From the NCBI RefSeq assembly GCF_013179735.1, contig NZ_JABMEG010000002.1:496001-560000 (forward strand): a stretch of 64,000 nucleotides of DNA, given 5' to 3'. Both the position numbers and the translations under genes were made by a program. Below, piece after piece: positions 34,609 to 43,381 of the stretch. Source of the stretch: Permianibacter fluminis. GTDB lineage: Bacteria; Pseudomonadota; Gammaproteobacteria; Enterobacterales; Permianibacteraceae. Every line of letters begins with the position of its first letter. The stretch's first letter is position 1. The notes under the pieces were generated by a model. The model was not told where the DNA came from. It ran no database searches and saw nothing but the letters and a program-made list of their open reading frames with translations.

Positions 34609-35607
34609 ATGAGGGTGGCCGTGTCGGGGCAAAAGCAGGTCGTGCGTGGTCGCCAGCTCGCATTCCATCTCATCGCGCTGGCCGCGATCACTCCGTTTGG
34701 GTTGTCAATGGTCTGGCAGGGCGCGTTGCTGTCCGGTAGCGTGACCTTGCTGGCCTGCGCAGCCATTGCGATCTCCACTTGGCTCATCTGGCGGCAGCGG
34801 GCCCTGTTGTTTGCCCATCTGCTTGGTTGTCTGGTGCCATCGCTCGCCGTGCTGTATTTCATTCCGATCATGCCGATATACGCGACCATGTGGAGCTACC
34901 CCATGGTTGTCTTCTTCTACCTGTATCTGGAACTGCGATTGGCGATTCTGTTCAATCTATTGTTCGCAGCCGGTTTAGCGGTTTTGGCTTGGTCTGCACT
35001 GGCCATGGATTTGTACAGTCGCCTGCTGGTGACGCATTTTGTCGTCGGCGGCATGACGCTGATTTTCGCCCGCACTGTCGCCAAACAGCAGCAAGAATTG
35101 CAGCAGGCCGCCAATACCGACAGCCTGACCGGGCTCGCCAATCGCCGGGCGGTGCAGCAAGCGCTGGAAAACTGGCAACGGCAACGCAGTCGTTATGGTG
35201 TGCCGGCCACGCTGCTGCTGATCGATCTCGATCACTTCAAATCGGTTAACGATCAAGGCGGTCATCAGGCCGGAGATCAGGTGCTGATGCAGGTGGCGGC
35301 AATCTTGCGCCGTCGTGCGCGTGACACCGACATGGCCGGTCGTTGGGGCGGTGAAGAATTTGTTCTGGTATTGCCACACACGCATGGCCGCGATGGTATG
35401 GCGGTGGCTGAAACCCTGCGCAGCAGTATTGCCGAGCTACGCCCGGGAGCGCCGACAGTGCCGATGATTACCACGTCGATTGGTGTGGCGGAATTGCTGG
35501 CGCATGACACGCCGGAAAGCTGGATCGCCCGCGCTGATGCCGCGCTGTACCAGGCCAAAGCGGCCGGTCGCGACCGGGTGGTCATGGCGGCCGATGATTC
35601 GCTGTGA
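34609..35607 (+). CDS. Membrane diguanylate cyclase (GGDEF), copy 2
   Basis: Second predicted cyclic-di-GMP synthase, 332 residues (336 if GTG 34597 is used). Six or so hydrophobic segments occupy residues 15-155, and the GGDEF domain follows: DSLTGLANRRAVQQ, LLIDLDHFKSVNDQGGHQAGDQV and RWGGEEF. The RARDTDMAGRWGGEEF stretch has RDTD five residues before GGEEF, which fits an RxxD product-inhibition site. No separate ligand-binding domain is visible beyond the membrane part. A bidirectional terminator follows. Confidence 0.93.
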   Translation: MRVAVSGQKQVVRGRQLAFHLIALAAITPFGLSMVWQGALLSGSVTLLACAAIAISTWLIWRQRALLFAHLLGCLVPSLAVLYFIPIMPIYATMWSYPMVVFFYLYLELRLAILFNLLFAAGLAVLAWSALAMDLYSRLLVTHFVVGGMTLIFARTVAKQQQELQQAANTDSLTGLANRRAVQQALENWQRQRSRYGVPATLLLIDLDHFKSVNDQGGHQAGDQVLMQVAAILRRRARDTDMAGRWGGEEFVLVLPHTHGRDGMAVAETLRSSIAELRPGAPTVPMITTSIGVAELLAHDTPESWIARADAALYQAKAAGRDRVVMAADDSL

Positions 35608-35623
35608 CTGAGTTGTGCTGGAA

Positions 35624-35655
35624 ACAAAAAGGGCCGCAGTTGCGGCCCTTTTTGT
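35624..35655. terminator. Bidirectional intrinsic terminator
   Basis: A 15-bp perfect stem (35624-35638 with 35641-35655) with A-run and T-run flanks. It sits between the convergent diguanylate cyclase and aldehyde dehydrogenase genes and serves both. Confidence 0.93.
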
Positions 35656-35691
35656 TCTGCCGTTGCAACGGCAGGTATCAACCCAGACTGA

Positions 35692-37215
35692 TTAACCCAG
35701 ATTGAATTCGATGCCTTGCGCCAGTGTGGCTTTGTTGCCGTAGAAAATCGTGTTGGTCTGGCGACGCATGTACGATTTCCAGGCATCGGAGCCGGCTTCG
35801 CGGCCACCACCGGTTTCTTTCTCGCCACCAAAGGCACCGCCGATTTCGGCGCCCGAGGTGCCGATATTGACGTTGGCGATACCGCAATCCGAACCGAGTG
35901 CCGACAGGAAGTATTCGGCGTTTTTCAGATTGTTGGTGAAGATCGACGACGACAGGCCGAAGCGCGAGTCATTGTTCAGGGCAATGGCTTCGTCCAGCGT
36001 CTCATAGGTCATCACGTACAGAATCGCGGCGAAGGTTTCGCTTTGTACGGCTTCGAAGCTGTTCTTGGCGCGGATGATGGTCGGCTCGACGAAATGGCCC
36101 GGACCAGCGATGCGCTTGCCACCGGCCAGCACTTCGCCACCTTCTTTCTTGGCGAGAGCAATCGCGTTTTCGTACATCTTGACCGCGGCTTCGTCGACCA
36201 GCGGGCCCATCAGCGTGTTCTTGTCGATCGGGTTGCCGATCTTCACTTGCTTGTAGGCATCAACAATCGCTTTGACCACTTCGGCTTCGCGCGATTTGTG
36301 CACGATCAAACGGCGGGTGGTGGTGCAGCGCTGGCCAGCAGTACCAACGGCGCCAAACACGATCGACGGCACGGCGATTTTCAGATCGGCGGTTTCGTCA
36401 ACGATGATGGCGTTGTTGCCCGACAGCTCCAGCAGACACTTGCCGAAACGTTCGGCCACTTTCGCGCCGACCAGACGGCCGACTTGCGAGGAACCGGTGA
36501 ACGACATCTTGGCAACTCGCTTGTCAGCAACAAAGGCTTGCGACAGTTTGTTTTCGGCGTTGTCGATGAACAGCTGGAAAATCGGCGGGCAGTTGTTGCG
36601 GGCCAGCACGTCATTGCAGATCTTCTGCACGGCAACGGCGCACAGCGGCGTCTTCGGCGACGGCTTCCAGACAGTGACGTTGCCGCAGATAGCCGCGAGG
36701 AAGGCGTTCCAGGCCCAGACCGCAACCGGGAAGTTGAATGCGCTCATCACGCCGACGATACCGATCGGGTGCCACTGTTCTTTCATCGAGTGGTCCGGAC
36801 GCTCGGAATGCATCGACAGGCCGTACAGCATGCGGGCCTGACCGACCGCGAAATCGGCCATGTCGATCATTTCCTGCACTTCGCCATCGCCTTCGGCTTT
36901 GATCTTGCCCATTTCGAGCGTGACCAGGGTGCCGAGCGCGTCTTTGTGCTTGCGCAGTTCTTCGCCCATTTGACGAACGATTTCGCCGCGCTTCGGCGCC
37001 GGCACCTTGCGCCATTCGGCGTAGGCGGCCTGCGCGCTCTTTAATACTTTTTCGTAATCGGCGGCGCTGGTGGCGTAGACCTTGCCCAACACTTCGCCGG
37101 TGGCCGGGTTGAACGAATCAATGACCCCGGCGCTGCTGTCGGTCGACCACTGATTGATACCAAAACAAGTACCGGACTGGATGCCTTCAAGACCCAGCTG
37201 CTTCAACACGTCCAT
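35692..37215 (-). CDS. Aldehyde dehydrogenase, ALDH7/AmaB type (likely L-piperidine-6-carboxylate dehydrogenase)
   Basis: NAD-dependent cytoplasmic enzyme, 507 residues. The closest type I recognise is ALDH7 (antiquitin/AmaB), which oxidises 2-aminoadipate semialdehyde in lysine catabolism. Motifs: [43 protein letters not shown] with the catalytic Glu, [14 protein letters not shown] with the nucleophile Cys, and the ALDH7-typical tail [33 protein letters not shown]. The start is ATG 37215, with AGAGAGG before it. No other lysine-degradation gene is nearby. A 505-base region separates it from the divergent ATP-grasp gene. Confidence 0.92.
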   Translation of the reverse strand: MDVLKQLGLEGIQSGTCFGINQWSTDSSAGVIDSFNPATGEVLGKVYATSAADYEKVLKSAQAAYAEWRKVPAPKRGEIVRQMGEELRKHKDALGTLVTLEMGKIKAEGDGEVQEMIDMADFAVGQARMLYGLSMHSERPDHSMKEQWHPIGIVGVMSAFNFPVAVWAWNAFLAAICGNVTVWKPSPKTPLCAVAVQKICNDVLARNNCPPIFQLFIDNAENKLSQAFVADKRVAKMSFTGSSQVGRLVGAKVAERFGKCLLELSGNNAIIVDETADLKIAVPSIVFGAVGTAGQRCTTTRRLIVHKSREAEVVKAIVDAYKQVKIGNPIDKNTLMGPLVDEAAVKMYENAIALAKKEGGEVLAGGKRIAGPGHFVEPTIIRAKNSFEAVQSETFAAILYVMTYETLDEAIALNNDSRFGLSSSIFTNNLKNAEYFLSALGSDCGIANVNIGTSGAEIGGAFGGEKETGGGREAGSDAWKSYMRRQTNTIFYGNKATLAQGIEFNLG

Positions 37216-37720
37216 GGAAACCTCTCTCAAAAAATGCGGCTAGCGACCCACCGCGAAGTGGGAAGTGTCGTCAGGGCGTAAAGAACGCCTGCGACCGACC
37301 CACAGGGTTGTGGGGCTTGTTGCGAGGCGTGAGGCCACTGCGACCAACCAAAATGGAAAACCGGGCTTGCCCCGCCAACGGGCAATGGGCGCCGAAGCGA
37401 TGGCGCCAACCGATGGGGCAAAAAACCGGGGCGCAACCTTATCATTTACCCGCTTTTCCTGCTACGTGGCCGGAGCAGCCGCGAATGGGCGTGCAGCGCG
37501 GGTTCGCGGAGCGAACTTGCCAGTTATTCAAAGGCTTAATAAGCGCTGTATGGCGTAGGGCTTGGCGCCAGCGGGGGAGTTCCGTAGTCTTGGTGCCGCA
37601 TTCGGCGCGGCTGGCCGGCTTCATTGGCCTCCCGATTATCGCTTTACCGATATCAGCGTACCGATTCGACGCACAGCCACGAAGCCTTACTTGAATAGAA
37701 CTTCCAACAAGAGACCTCCC
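37216..37720. other. Long divergent intergenic region
   Basis: These 505 bases lie between the divergent aldehyde dehydrogenase and ATP-grasp genes and must hold both promoters. Several short GC-rich self-complementary stretches are present, for example GGCGCC at 37388 and again at 37402. The leader on the minus strand is long enough for structured RNA, but I recognise no known riboswitch. No gene is supported. Confidence 0.5.
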
Positions 37721-38704
37721 ATGACGGCAACCCTTTCCCGAACCGACAGTGTGGCTACCCGTTCCGACCCGGCAAAATCCGACCGCCAGCACCCGGTTCC
37801 GCAGCAATGGGACGTGGTGCTGCTGACCCAGCGGGAGTATCTCGCGCCGAATCTGGATGAGCCCTATATCTGTCAGCTGCAGCTGGAAGAGGCTTTGTTG
37901 CTGAAGCCGCTGCGCGAGCGCGGTCTGAAGGTTACTCGCATGTCCTGGGACGACAGTCAGCAAGACTGGTCGCGGTGCCGGGCGCTGGTGTTTCGCAGCA
38001 CTTGGGATTATTTCTTCCGCTATCGCGAGTTTGCGCCCTGGCTCAGTGCGGTCAGCGAGCAAACCCGTCTGTTCAACAATGCGGCCTTGCTGCGCTGGAA
38101 TATCGACAAACATTATCTGGCGGATTTGCAGGCCGCCGGGGTGCCGATTGTCGAGACCGTGTTCATTGAAAAGGGCTCGGTCGCGCCGCTTGCCACGGTG
38201 CTGCGCAAACAAGGCTGGAGCGAAGTGGTGTTCAAACCGGTGGTCTCGGGCAGCGCCCGGCTGACCTATCGGGTCGGCCTGACCAACGCCGTTGCCATGC
38301 AGAGCACGTTTGCCGATTGCGTCGCCAAAGAAAGCATGATGGTGCAGCCATTTTTGCGCAATGTGCTGGAGCAGGGCGAGTTCAGTTTCATCGTCATTGA
38401 TGGTGTTTGTAGCCATGCGGTGCGCAAAGTGCCGAAAGCCGGCGATTTCCGCGTTCAGGACGATCACGGAGGCACGGTGCTCGCGCACGTCGCGACCGCC
38501 GAAGAGATGCAGTTTGCCGAGCGGGCAGTGGCCGCCTGTCCGTCGATGCCGCTGTATGCCCGGGTCGATGCGGTCCGCGATGACAGCGGCGCGCTGCGGT
38601 TGATGGAGCTGGAGCTGATCGAACCGGAGCTGTTCCTGCGCTTTCATACTCCGGCGGCCCAGCGGCTGGCGGCGGCGATCGCCCGCGAGCTCGCGCTGCG
38701 CTAA
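37721..38704 (+). CDS. ATP-grasp domain protein of unknown substrate
   Basis: A 327-residue cytoplasmic protein with the ATP-grasp fold that forms acyl-phosphate-activated amide or thioester bonds. VFRSTWDYFFRY near residue 90 and VFKPVVSGSARLTYR near residue 175 are the STWDY and ATP-binding Lys stretches of the glutathione-synthetase-like/DcsG-type proteins. MMVQPFLRNVLEQGEFSFIVIDG and LYARVDAVRDD with LMELELIEPEL supply the late acidic metal ligands (ELELIEPELFL). The ATG at 37721 (MTATLSRTDSV) is the first codon after AAGAGACC. Substrate cannot be told, and no peptide-synthesis or siderophore gene is near. Confidence 0.82.
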   Translation: MTATLSRTDSVATRSDPAKSDRQHPVPQQWDVVLLTQREYLAPNLDEPYICQLQLEEALLLKPLRERGLKVTRMSWDDSQQDWSRCRALVFRSTWDYFFRYREFAPWLSAVSEQTRLFNNAALLRWNIDKHYLADLQAAGVPIVETVFIEKGSVAPLATVLRKQGWSEVVFKPVVSGSARLTYRVGLTNAVAMQSTFADCVAKESMMVQPFLRNVLEQGEFSFIVIDGVCSHAVRKVPKAGDFRVQDDHGGTVLAHVATAEEMQFAERAVAACPSMPLYARVDAVRDDSGALRLMELELIEPELFLRFHTPAAQRLAAAIARELALR

Positions 38705-38716
38705 GCTGACGGCCCG

Positions 38717-38824
38717 TTTTTACTGAACTGGCTTTTTCCGGAATGCGCGGTTTTTCGAGCAAGCGCTTTTTTCGAGAAAACTCTTTTTCCACAAAGCGCC
38801 TTTTGCCAGAAAACATGGTTTTTT
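38717..38824. repeat. Phased T-tract repeat, about 17-bp period, 7 units
   Basis: T-tracts begin at 38717, 38733, 38751, 38767, 38784, 38801 and 38819, spaced 16-18 bases. Several units share the core GCNTTTTTTCGAGAA. The array fills the spacer before the gamma carbonic anhydrase-like gene and ends 45 bases from its start. It is not helically phased for intrinsic bending (period 10.5), but the regular T-tracts are striking. Confidence 0.6.
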
Positions 38825-38868
38825 CGTTTGGCACATAGTCCAGCGAGAACCGAGAACTGAGAAATTAC

Positions 38869-39396
38869 ATGCGTTATGCCTTTGAAGACCGTGTGCCGGA
38901 GCTGATCGGCAGCGAGCATTACCTGGCGCCCAGCGCGGCAATCATCGGCTCGGTGCGGCTGCACCATCAGGTCAGCGTCTGGTTCAATGCCGTGATTCGG
39001 GCCGACAATGATGTGATCACCATCGGTGAGCGCTCCAACGTTCAGGACGGTGCCGTGCTGCATACCGATCCCGGTCTGCCGCTGACGGTCGGTGCCGGCG
39101 TCACCATCGGCCACAAGGTCATGTTGCACGGCTGCACGATTGGCGATGGTGCCCTGATCGGCATGAACGCCGTGGTCCTGAACGGTGCCCGGATTGGCCG
39201 CGAGGTCCTGATCGGCGCCAATACCCTGATCGCCGAAGGCAAGGAGATTCCGGACGGCGTGCTGGTACTGGGGTCTCCGGGCCGGGTTGTGCGAGAACTG
39301 ACCAGCGAGGAACGGGCCAAACTGGCATGGCCGGCGCAGGTCTACGTTGCTAAAATCGCCCGCTACCTGGCTGGTTGCCGACCTCTGTCTGATTGA
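38869..39396 (+). CDS. Gamma carbonic anhydrase-like protein (YrdA type)
   Basis: Left-handed beta-helix hexapeptide protein, 175 residues, cytoplasmic. The repeats run from residue 25 to 140 ([61 protein letters not shown]). Putative zinc His residues are visible in [14 protein letters not shown]. The class contains YrdA and PaaY-like proteins; carbonic anhydrase activity is often weak or absent. A preceding GAGAACTGAGAA stretch provides a poor Shine-Dalgarno, and the start is the first ATG. The next gene lies 77 bases downstream. Confidence 0.9.
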   Translation: MRYAFEDRVPELIGSEHYLAPSAAIIGSVRLHHQVSVWFNAVIRADNDVITIGERSNVQDGAVLHTDPGLPLTVGAGVTIGHKVMLHGCTIGDGALIGMNAVVLNGARIGREVLIGANTLIAEGKEIPDGVLVLGSPGRVVRELTSEERAKLAWPAQVYVAKIARYLAGCRPLSD

Positions 39397-39473
39397 TGGC
39401 GGTCGGGCGCCAGCCGTTCTGTTCGATTCTTCCGCTGCCGCTTGCGCAGCGTCGTCACGAGGTTCTGTCATCC

Positions 39474-39947
39474 ATGAGCACGCCCGCCAACGCCATGCCG
39501 ACTGCGGCTGAAAAAGAGAAATTCAGCCGCGAGTGGAGCCAGGCCGAATACGCTCGGGCCATGCGCCATTTGCTGAATCAAGGCTATGGTGAAACCCGTT
39601 TGCTGCAACCGACCAGCCGGGTGTTGCCGCCCTTGGTCGCGGTCTGGCATTTCGAAGTCAAACTCGACGGCAAGCGCAGCAAGCTGTGGGTGGTGTCGGG
39701 TGCCGATCTGCCGGTTGATCACGTGGCTGAAACCGCGGCACCGAACGCCCGCGATGCGCTGCGCCATTTTTACCTGACCTGGCAATTGAAAGCGGCGCAA
39801 CTGGAGCAGCGTTTGGCCGACAACAAGGTCGACGTCGGCAATCCAGCCTTGCAATCCGACTACATGAACTCGCTGCAACGCGGTTCCGAGCGGCTGTTCC
39901 AGGTCGTCAACGAAGATCGCCTGTGGCCGGAATTCCAGCAGGCATAA
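39474..39947 (+). CDS. DUF4826-like protein
   Basis: A 157-residue cytoplasmic protein. I chose ATG 39474 (MSTPANAMPTAAEKEKF), since the upstream part of the frame overlaps the preceding gene. The core PPLVAVWHFEVK, KLWVVSGADLPVDHV and ARDALRHFYLTWQLKAAQLE follows the DUF4826 plan (VAVW...WVVSGDLPTD... RxAL.HF...W). Function is unknown. Its last 25 bases overlap the GTG start of the transglutaminase-like gene, so the two may be coupled. Confidence 0.78.
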   Translation: MSTPANAMPTAAEKEKFSREWSQAEYARAMRHLLNQGYGETRLLQPTSRVLPPLVAVWHFEVKLDGKRSKLWVVSGADLPVDHVAETAAPNARDALRHFYLTWQLKAAQLEQRLADNKVDVGNPALQSDYMNSLQRGSERLFQVVNEDRLWPEFQQA

Positions 39948-41419
39948 ACCGGCGCCGACGCCAACGCTGGGCGATCGCGACGGCGCTTGCTGTCGTCATC
40001 GTCGCGGTGCTGGGTGTTGGGCTCGGTGTTGTGCCTGGTCTCGTGCCGGGTGCCGAGCTTGGCTTGCTAGCGCCTTGGTTTGGCAGCGACTTTTCTCCCG
40101 CCGATCAGCTGGGACCCGCCCGGACTTATCGTTTGTCCTGGCACGGACAGGCGGTCGGTCGGCAACAGGAAACGCTGCGGCAATTGCCAACCGGTGAATG
40201 GCTGGTGGAGCTGACGCTGACCGTCGAAGCCACGGTGCGCGATGCGCCGCTGCGCTATCAGGAAACCGAGCAAATGCAATTTGCCGCGACGCCGCCGTAT
40301 CGGTTGCTGCGCGGACAATGGCAGCGCCAGCAAAATGCGCTGCTGGCGAAGGTGCAATATGAGAACGGCGCCAACGAGCTGACCGGCAGTCGCACTATCG
40401 CCGAGCAGCACAGTGCGCTGCGGCAACCGGCGCTGGATTTCGGCATGGCCGATTATTACGCCGCCAGTGCGCTGGTTCGGCAGGGCGCCGCAGTCGGTAG
40501 CCGTCAGGCACTGAAACGACTCAACAGCGAAACCTTGCAGCTATTTGATGACGAAGTGACCGTACTCGAAACCGGTTCACGCTGGTTTGGCACGCCGTAT
40601 CGTCTGTCGTGGAAACGCGCCGGTGAGCGCTGGCAGGCCGAATGGTTGTTCAGCGCCGGTGGCATGCCACTGGCAATGAATGTCGGCGATGCGATCCGAT
40701 TGGAGTTGGCGGATGCCGAGGTGGCGCCAGCGCCTCAGGATCTGTATCTCGGCCGCACCATACACGCCGATCGCGCGCTCGGCCGCGCGCGCGAAGTGGT
40801 CAGCCTGCAATTGCGTTGGCCGCAAACGGTCAGCCTGCCGCTGACCAGCAGTCCCGGCCAAACGACGCTGCCCGGCTTTGTTCGCACCGACAATCGCCAG
40901 CCCGGTCTGCTGGCGCCGCTGCTGGAATGGCAGGCCGCACTGGCGCCGGAGCCGCGTTATTCCCCGGCGGATGAGCGCTTGCAACTGGTTGCCAAACAAC
41001 TGGTGCAGGGCGCTGCCGATGATCACGACAAGGTGTCGCGCCTGCTCAATTTTGTCAGCCAGCATTTGCGCCAGCAGGATGTGCTGACCGACCAGACCGC
41101 CGCTGATATTTTCCGTAGCCGCCGCGGCGACTGCACCGAATTCAGTCAGCTGTTTGTGGCACTGGCGCGCGCCGCCGCGATGCCGGCGCGCGAAGTCTCG
41201 GGGCTGGTATATCTCGGAGATGAAGTGCAGGGTTTTGGTGGCCACAGCTGGGCTGAAGTGATCGTTGACGGTCGTTGGCTGGCGGTCGATCCGATGTGGA
41301 ATTTGCTGCCGGTTTCCGGCACCCATTTGCGCATGGGCAGCGGTGATGAAGGTGCCTTGGCAGCCGCGCTGGCGCGCCGCGATTTGCAGTTTTCAGTCGA
41401 ACAGATTTCCTACCGCTGA
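39923..41419 (+). CDS. Membrane-anchored transglutaminase-like protein
   Basis: A 498-residue protein with an N-terminal membrane anchor (residues 17-45; WAIATALAVVIVAVLGVG). A beta-rich middle follows, and the C-terminal transglutaminase-like domain starts at about residue 340. The Cys-His-Asp triad is visible: FRSRRGDCTEFSQLF, GFGGHSWAEVIVDG and LAVDPMWNLLP. The domain should face the periplasm. The start is GTG 39923, overlapping DUF4826 by 25 bases; I saw no ATG before the anchor. Activity is likely protease- or amidase-like; the substrate is unknown. Confidence 0.85.
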   Translation: MAGIPAGINRRRRQRWAIATALAVVIVAVLGVGLGVVPGLVPGAELGLLAPWFGSDFSPADQLGPARTYRLSWHGQAVGRQQETLRQLPTGEWLVELTLTVEATVRDAPLRYQETEQMQFAATPPYRLLRGQWQRQQNALLAKVQYENGANELTGSRTIAEQHSALRQPALDFGMADYYAASALVRQGAAVGSRQALKRLNSETLQLFDDEVTVLETGSRWFGTPYRLSWKRAGERWQAEWLFSAGGMPLAMNVGDAIRLELADAEVAPAPQDLYLGRTIHADRALGRAREVVSLQLRWPQTVSLPLTSSPGQTTLPGFVRTDNRQPGLLAPLLEWQAALAPEPRYSPADERLQLVAKQLVQGAADDHDKVSRLLNFVSQHLRQQDVLTDQTAADIFRSRRGDCTEFSQLFVALARAAAMPAREVSGLVYLGDEVQGFGGHSWAEVIVDGRWLAVDPMWNLLPVSGTHLRMGSGDEGALAAALARRDLQFSVEQISYR

Positions 41420-41540
41420 CAGCTGGTGCCGGCGATTGACTCGTTGGCAACAGGCGTGAGCGCAGTTTTCGGCGGGACCGATTTCCTGCCGGTACATTTT
41501 CAGGGCGGTATGGGCACGGGATGTCGCACAACCGGCCGAG

Positions 41541-42428
41541 ATGGTGATGATGAGCAGACAGCTGTACTCGGTAACCGGCAATAGCCAGAAACTGGATGGT
41601 GGCGCGATGTTTGGCAACGCGCCGAAAGCGATGTGGGCGCGCTGGGTCAGTGTGGACGAGCAGAACCGGATTGATCTCGGTTGCCGGGCCTTGCTGGTGC
41701 GCGAACAACACGGCGACAGCGTCCGGCACATTTTGTTCGAAGCCGGCATCGGCGCGTTTTTCGAGCCGCGGCTGCGCGAGCGTTACGGGGTCGTCGAAAC
41801 CGAGCATGTTTTGCTGGCTTCGCTGGCGGCCATTGGCGTGCGCCCGGAACAAATCGACGTGATTGTGTTGTCGCATCTGCATTTTGATCACGCTGGCGGC
41901 ATTTTGGCCGCGTGGCAGCAAGGCGCGCCGATGCAGCTGGTGTTTCCGAACGCGCATTACGTGGTCGGTCAGGAAGCCTGGCAACGGGCGCTGCAGCCGC
42001 ACGCCCGCGACAAAGCCTCGTTCATTCCGGGGCTGACCGAGCTGCTGGCGGCCACCGGTCGGCTGGAGCGGGTCAGCAATGCGCATTCGGTCTTGCTCGG
42101 TGAGGGCTACCGGTTTCACCACAGCGACGGCCACACGCCCGGCATGTTGCTGGCGGAAATCGATATGCCGGCCGGACCGGTGGTGTTCTGCGCCGATTTG
42201 ATTCCGGGCACGCCGTGGGTCCATATCCCTATCACCATGGGGTATGACCGCTACCCCGAGCTGCTGATCAACGAGAAACGGGTGCTGCTGGACGACCTTA
42301 TCCACCGCAATGGCCGCCTGTTCTACACCCATGACCCGAAAGTCGCCTTGTCCGGCCTGAGCCGCGACGAGACCGGCAAATACAGCGCCAGCGCCGCCGC
42401 CGCTGAATTGGTGGCGCTGGCCAGCTGA
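41541..42428 (+). CDS. MBL-fold metallo-hydrolase
   Basis: A 295-residue cytoplasmic metallo-beta-lactamase-fold hydrolase. Metal motif HLHFDHAGG near residue 115, further ligands in HSDGHTPGM and [11 protein letters not shown], and the C-terminal [10 protein letters not shown]. The substrate is unknown; lactonase-type enzymes (quorum quenching or similar) share the HxHxDH plus late Asp/His layout. Four in-frame starts (41541 ATG, 41544 GTG, 41547 ATG, 41550 ATG) cluster, and the first is listed. A terminator lies downstream. Confidence 0.86.
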   Translation: MVMMSRQLYSVTGNSQKLDGGAMFGNAPKAMWARWVSVDEQNRIDLGCRALLVREQHGDSVRHILFEAGIGAFFEPRLRERYGVVETEHVLLASLAAIGVRPEQIDVIVLSHLHFDHAGGILAAWQQGAPMQLVFPNAHYVVGQEAWQRALQPHARDKASFIPGLTELLAATGRLERVSNAHSVLLGEGYRFHHSDGHTPGMLLAEIDMPAGPVVFCADLIPGTPWVHIPITMGYDRYPELLINEKRVLLDDLIHRNGRLFYTHDPKVALSGLSRDETGKYSASAAAAELVALAS

Positions 42429-42829
42429 GCGGGCAACGGTCGGGGCTGGTGACTCCCATCGGTCCCGGGCTGGGCCGGATGTCATCAAAGCGTCAGCGAA
42501 TTGTTCAGCGGGCGCCGGAACTTGCTCGATTCAGCCCAGTCAGAGTTGGCGTCTCCCTTGTGCCACAACAGGGTGTGGTCAGGGCGACGGGGTATTCATC
42601 ATGGTCTCCTGCTTCAGGGGTTAGGGTTCCGGCGGTCCAATTGGGCGCCGGACTTTCCAATCTGGATAAGGGCTGCTTCGGCAGCCCTTTTTTTTGCCCG
42701 GAATAATCGGCTCCGGCCGGTCTGCGGAACTGGCGCAATGCCGCCGGCTGCTGTCACGGTGCGTTCCCGGTTGAGTCGCGCCATGGCCTCGACTACGCTG
42801 ATACCAGCTCCCGGCGGCAAGGACCTGGC
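42429..42829. other. Intergenic region between MBL hydrolase and ComFB-like gene
   Basis: These 401 bases hold the UUCG terminator (42668-42695) and otherwise show no gene or known element. The promoter for the ComFB-like gene must lie between the terminator and 42829. Confidence 0.55.
42668..42695 (+). terminator. UUCG-loop intrinsic terminator
   Basis: GGGCTGC (42670-42676) and GCAGCCC (42681-42687) close a TTCG tetraloop, followed by eight T residues. It is 240 bases past the MBL hydrolase and upstream of the ComFB-like gene. Confidence 0.93.
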
Positions 42830-43126
42830 ATGTACAAGTCAATGTATGAACATGACGATCTGATCAACCTCAGCGAAGAGATCGTTTTCGAGCAGATCCA
42901 TCAGGTCATTCAGGACGGTAAACCGGCATTTGCCGCCACCCCGTTGAATATCCAGGATGTGGCCGCCATCGCGCTGAACCAGATGCCGGCGAAATATGTC
43001 ACCAGCATTCTGGAACGGCACAACCCAAGCGAAGAGCTGCGCGAAGAAGTCGCCGAATTGAAAAAATACGCCCGCCGGCAAGTGTTGAAAGCGATTCGCA
43101 AGGTCAACGAGCACCCGCACGAATAA
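42830..43126 (+). CDS. ComFB-like small protein
   Basis: A 98-residue all-helical protein: MYKSMYEHDDLINLSEEIVFEQI, then DVAAIALNQMPAKYVTSI and a coiled tail. DVAAxALNxxPxKYV is the hallmark of late-competence ComFB proteins. The Cys pair found in Bacillus ComFB is absent. ComFB proteins have recently been reported to bind cyclic dinucleotides in cyanobacteria, which would fit the four cyclic-di-GMP enzymes in this window, but that link is inference. AAGGA lies six bases before the ATG. It is monocistronic. Confidence 0.75.
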   Translation: MYKSMYEHDDLINLSEEIVFEQIHQVIQDGKPAFAATPLNIQDVAAIALNQMPAKYVTSILERHNPSEELREEVAELKKYARRQVLKAIRKVNEHPHE

Positions 43127-43275
43127 GCGCCATTGCCTTCCCTGCCGCCGCTGACCGATACGGCCGGCCGCGGCATCTACAGTCTCGACGTTCTCTGGTT
43201 TTCCCTTTTCAAATTGACCTTGCATGACCTTGCCCCGGCGCAGACCCAAAAGCATGCGCCAGCTGCGCGGCCAGA

Positions 43276-43331
43276 CATTCCGTCATTCCAGCATTCAGGC
43301 ATTCAGGCATTCCGGTATTCAGGCATTCAGT
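43276..43331. repeat. 8-bp tandem repeat, 7 units
   Basis: Seven head-to-tail units fitting YATTCMGG: CATTCCGT, CATTCCAG, CATTCAGG, CATTCAGG, CATTCCGG, TATTCAGG and CATTCAGT. They sit 50 bases upstream of the alpha/beta hydrolase start, where copy-number change would alter promoter or leader spacing. Confidence 0.8.
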
Positions 43332-43381
43332 TCAGTCGACCCAAGCTCTACACTGGCGTCACGTTTTGATGGAGCCAAACC

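Noticed and set aside
27142-37615. A 16-base identical stretch shared by two spacers (27142-27157 and 37600-37615)
   Set aside because: A single 16-base match is close to chance expectation for 64 kb, and the flanks do not extend it.
37216-37720. Riboswitch in the long aldehyde dehydrogenase leader
   Set aside because: Several GC stems can be drawn, but no conserved riboswitch core was recognised.
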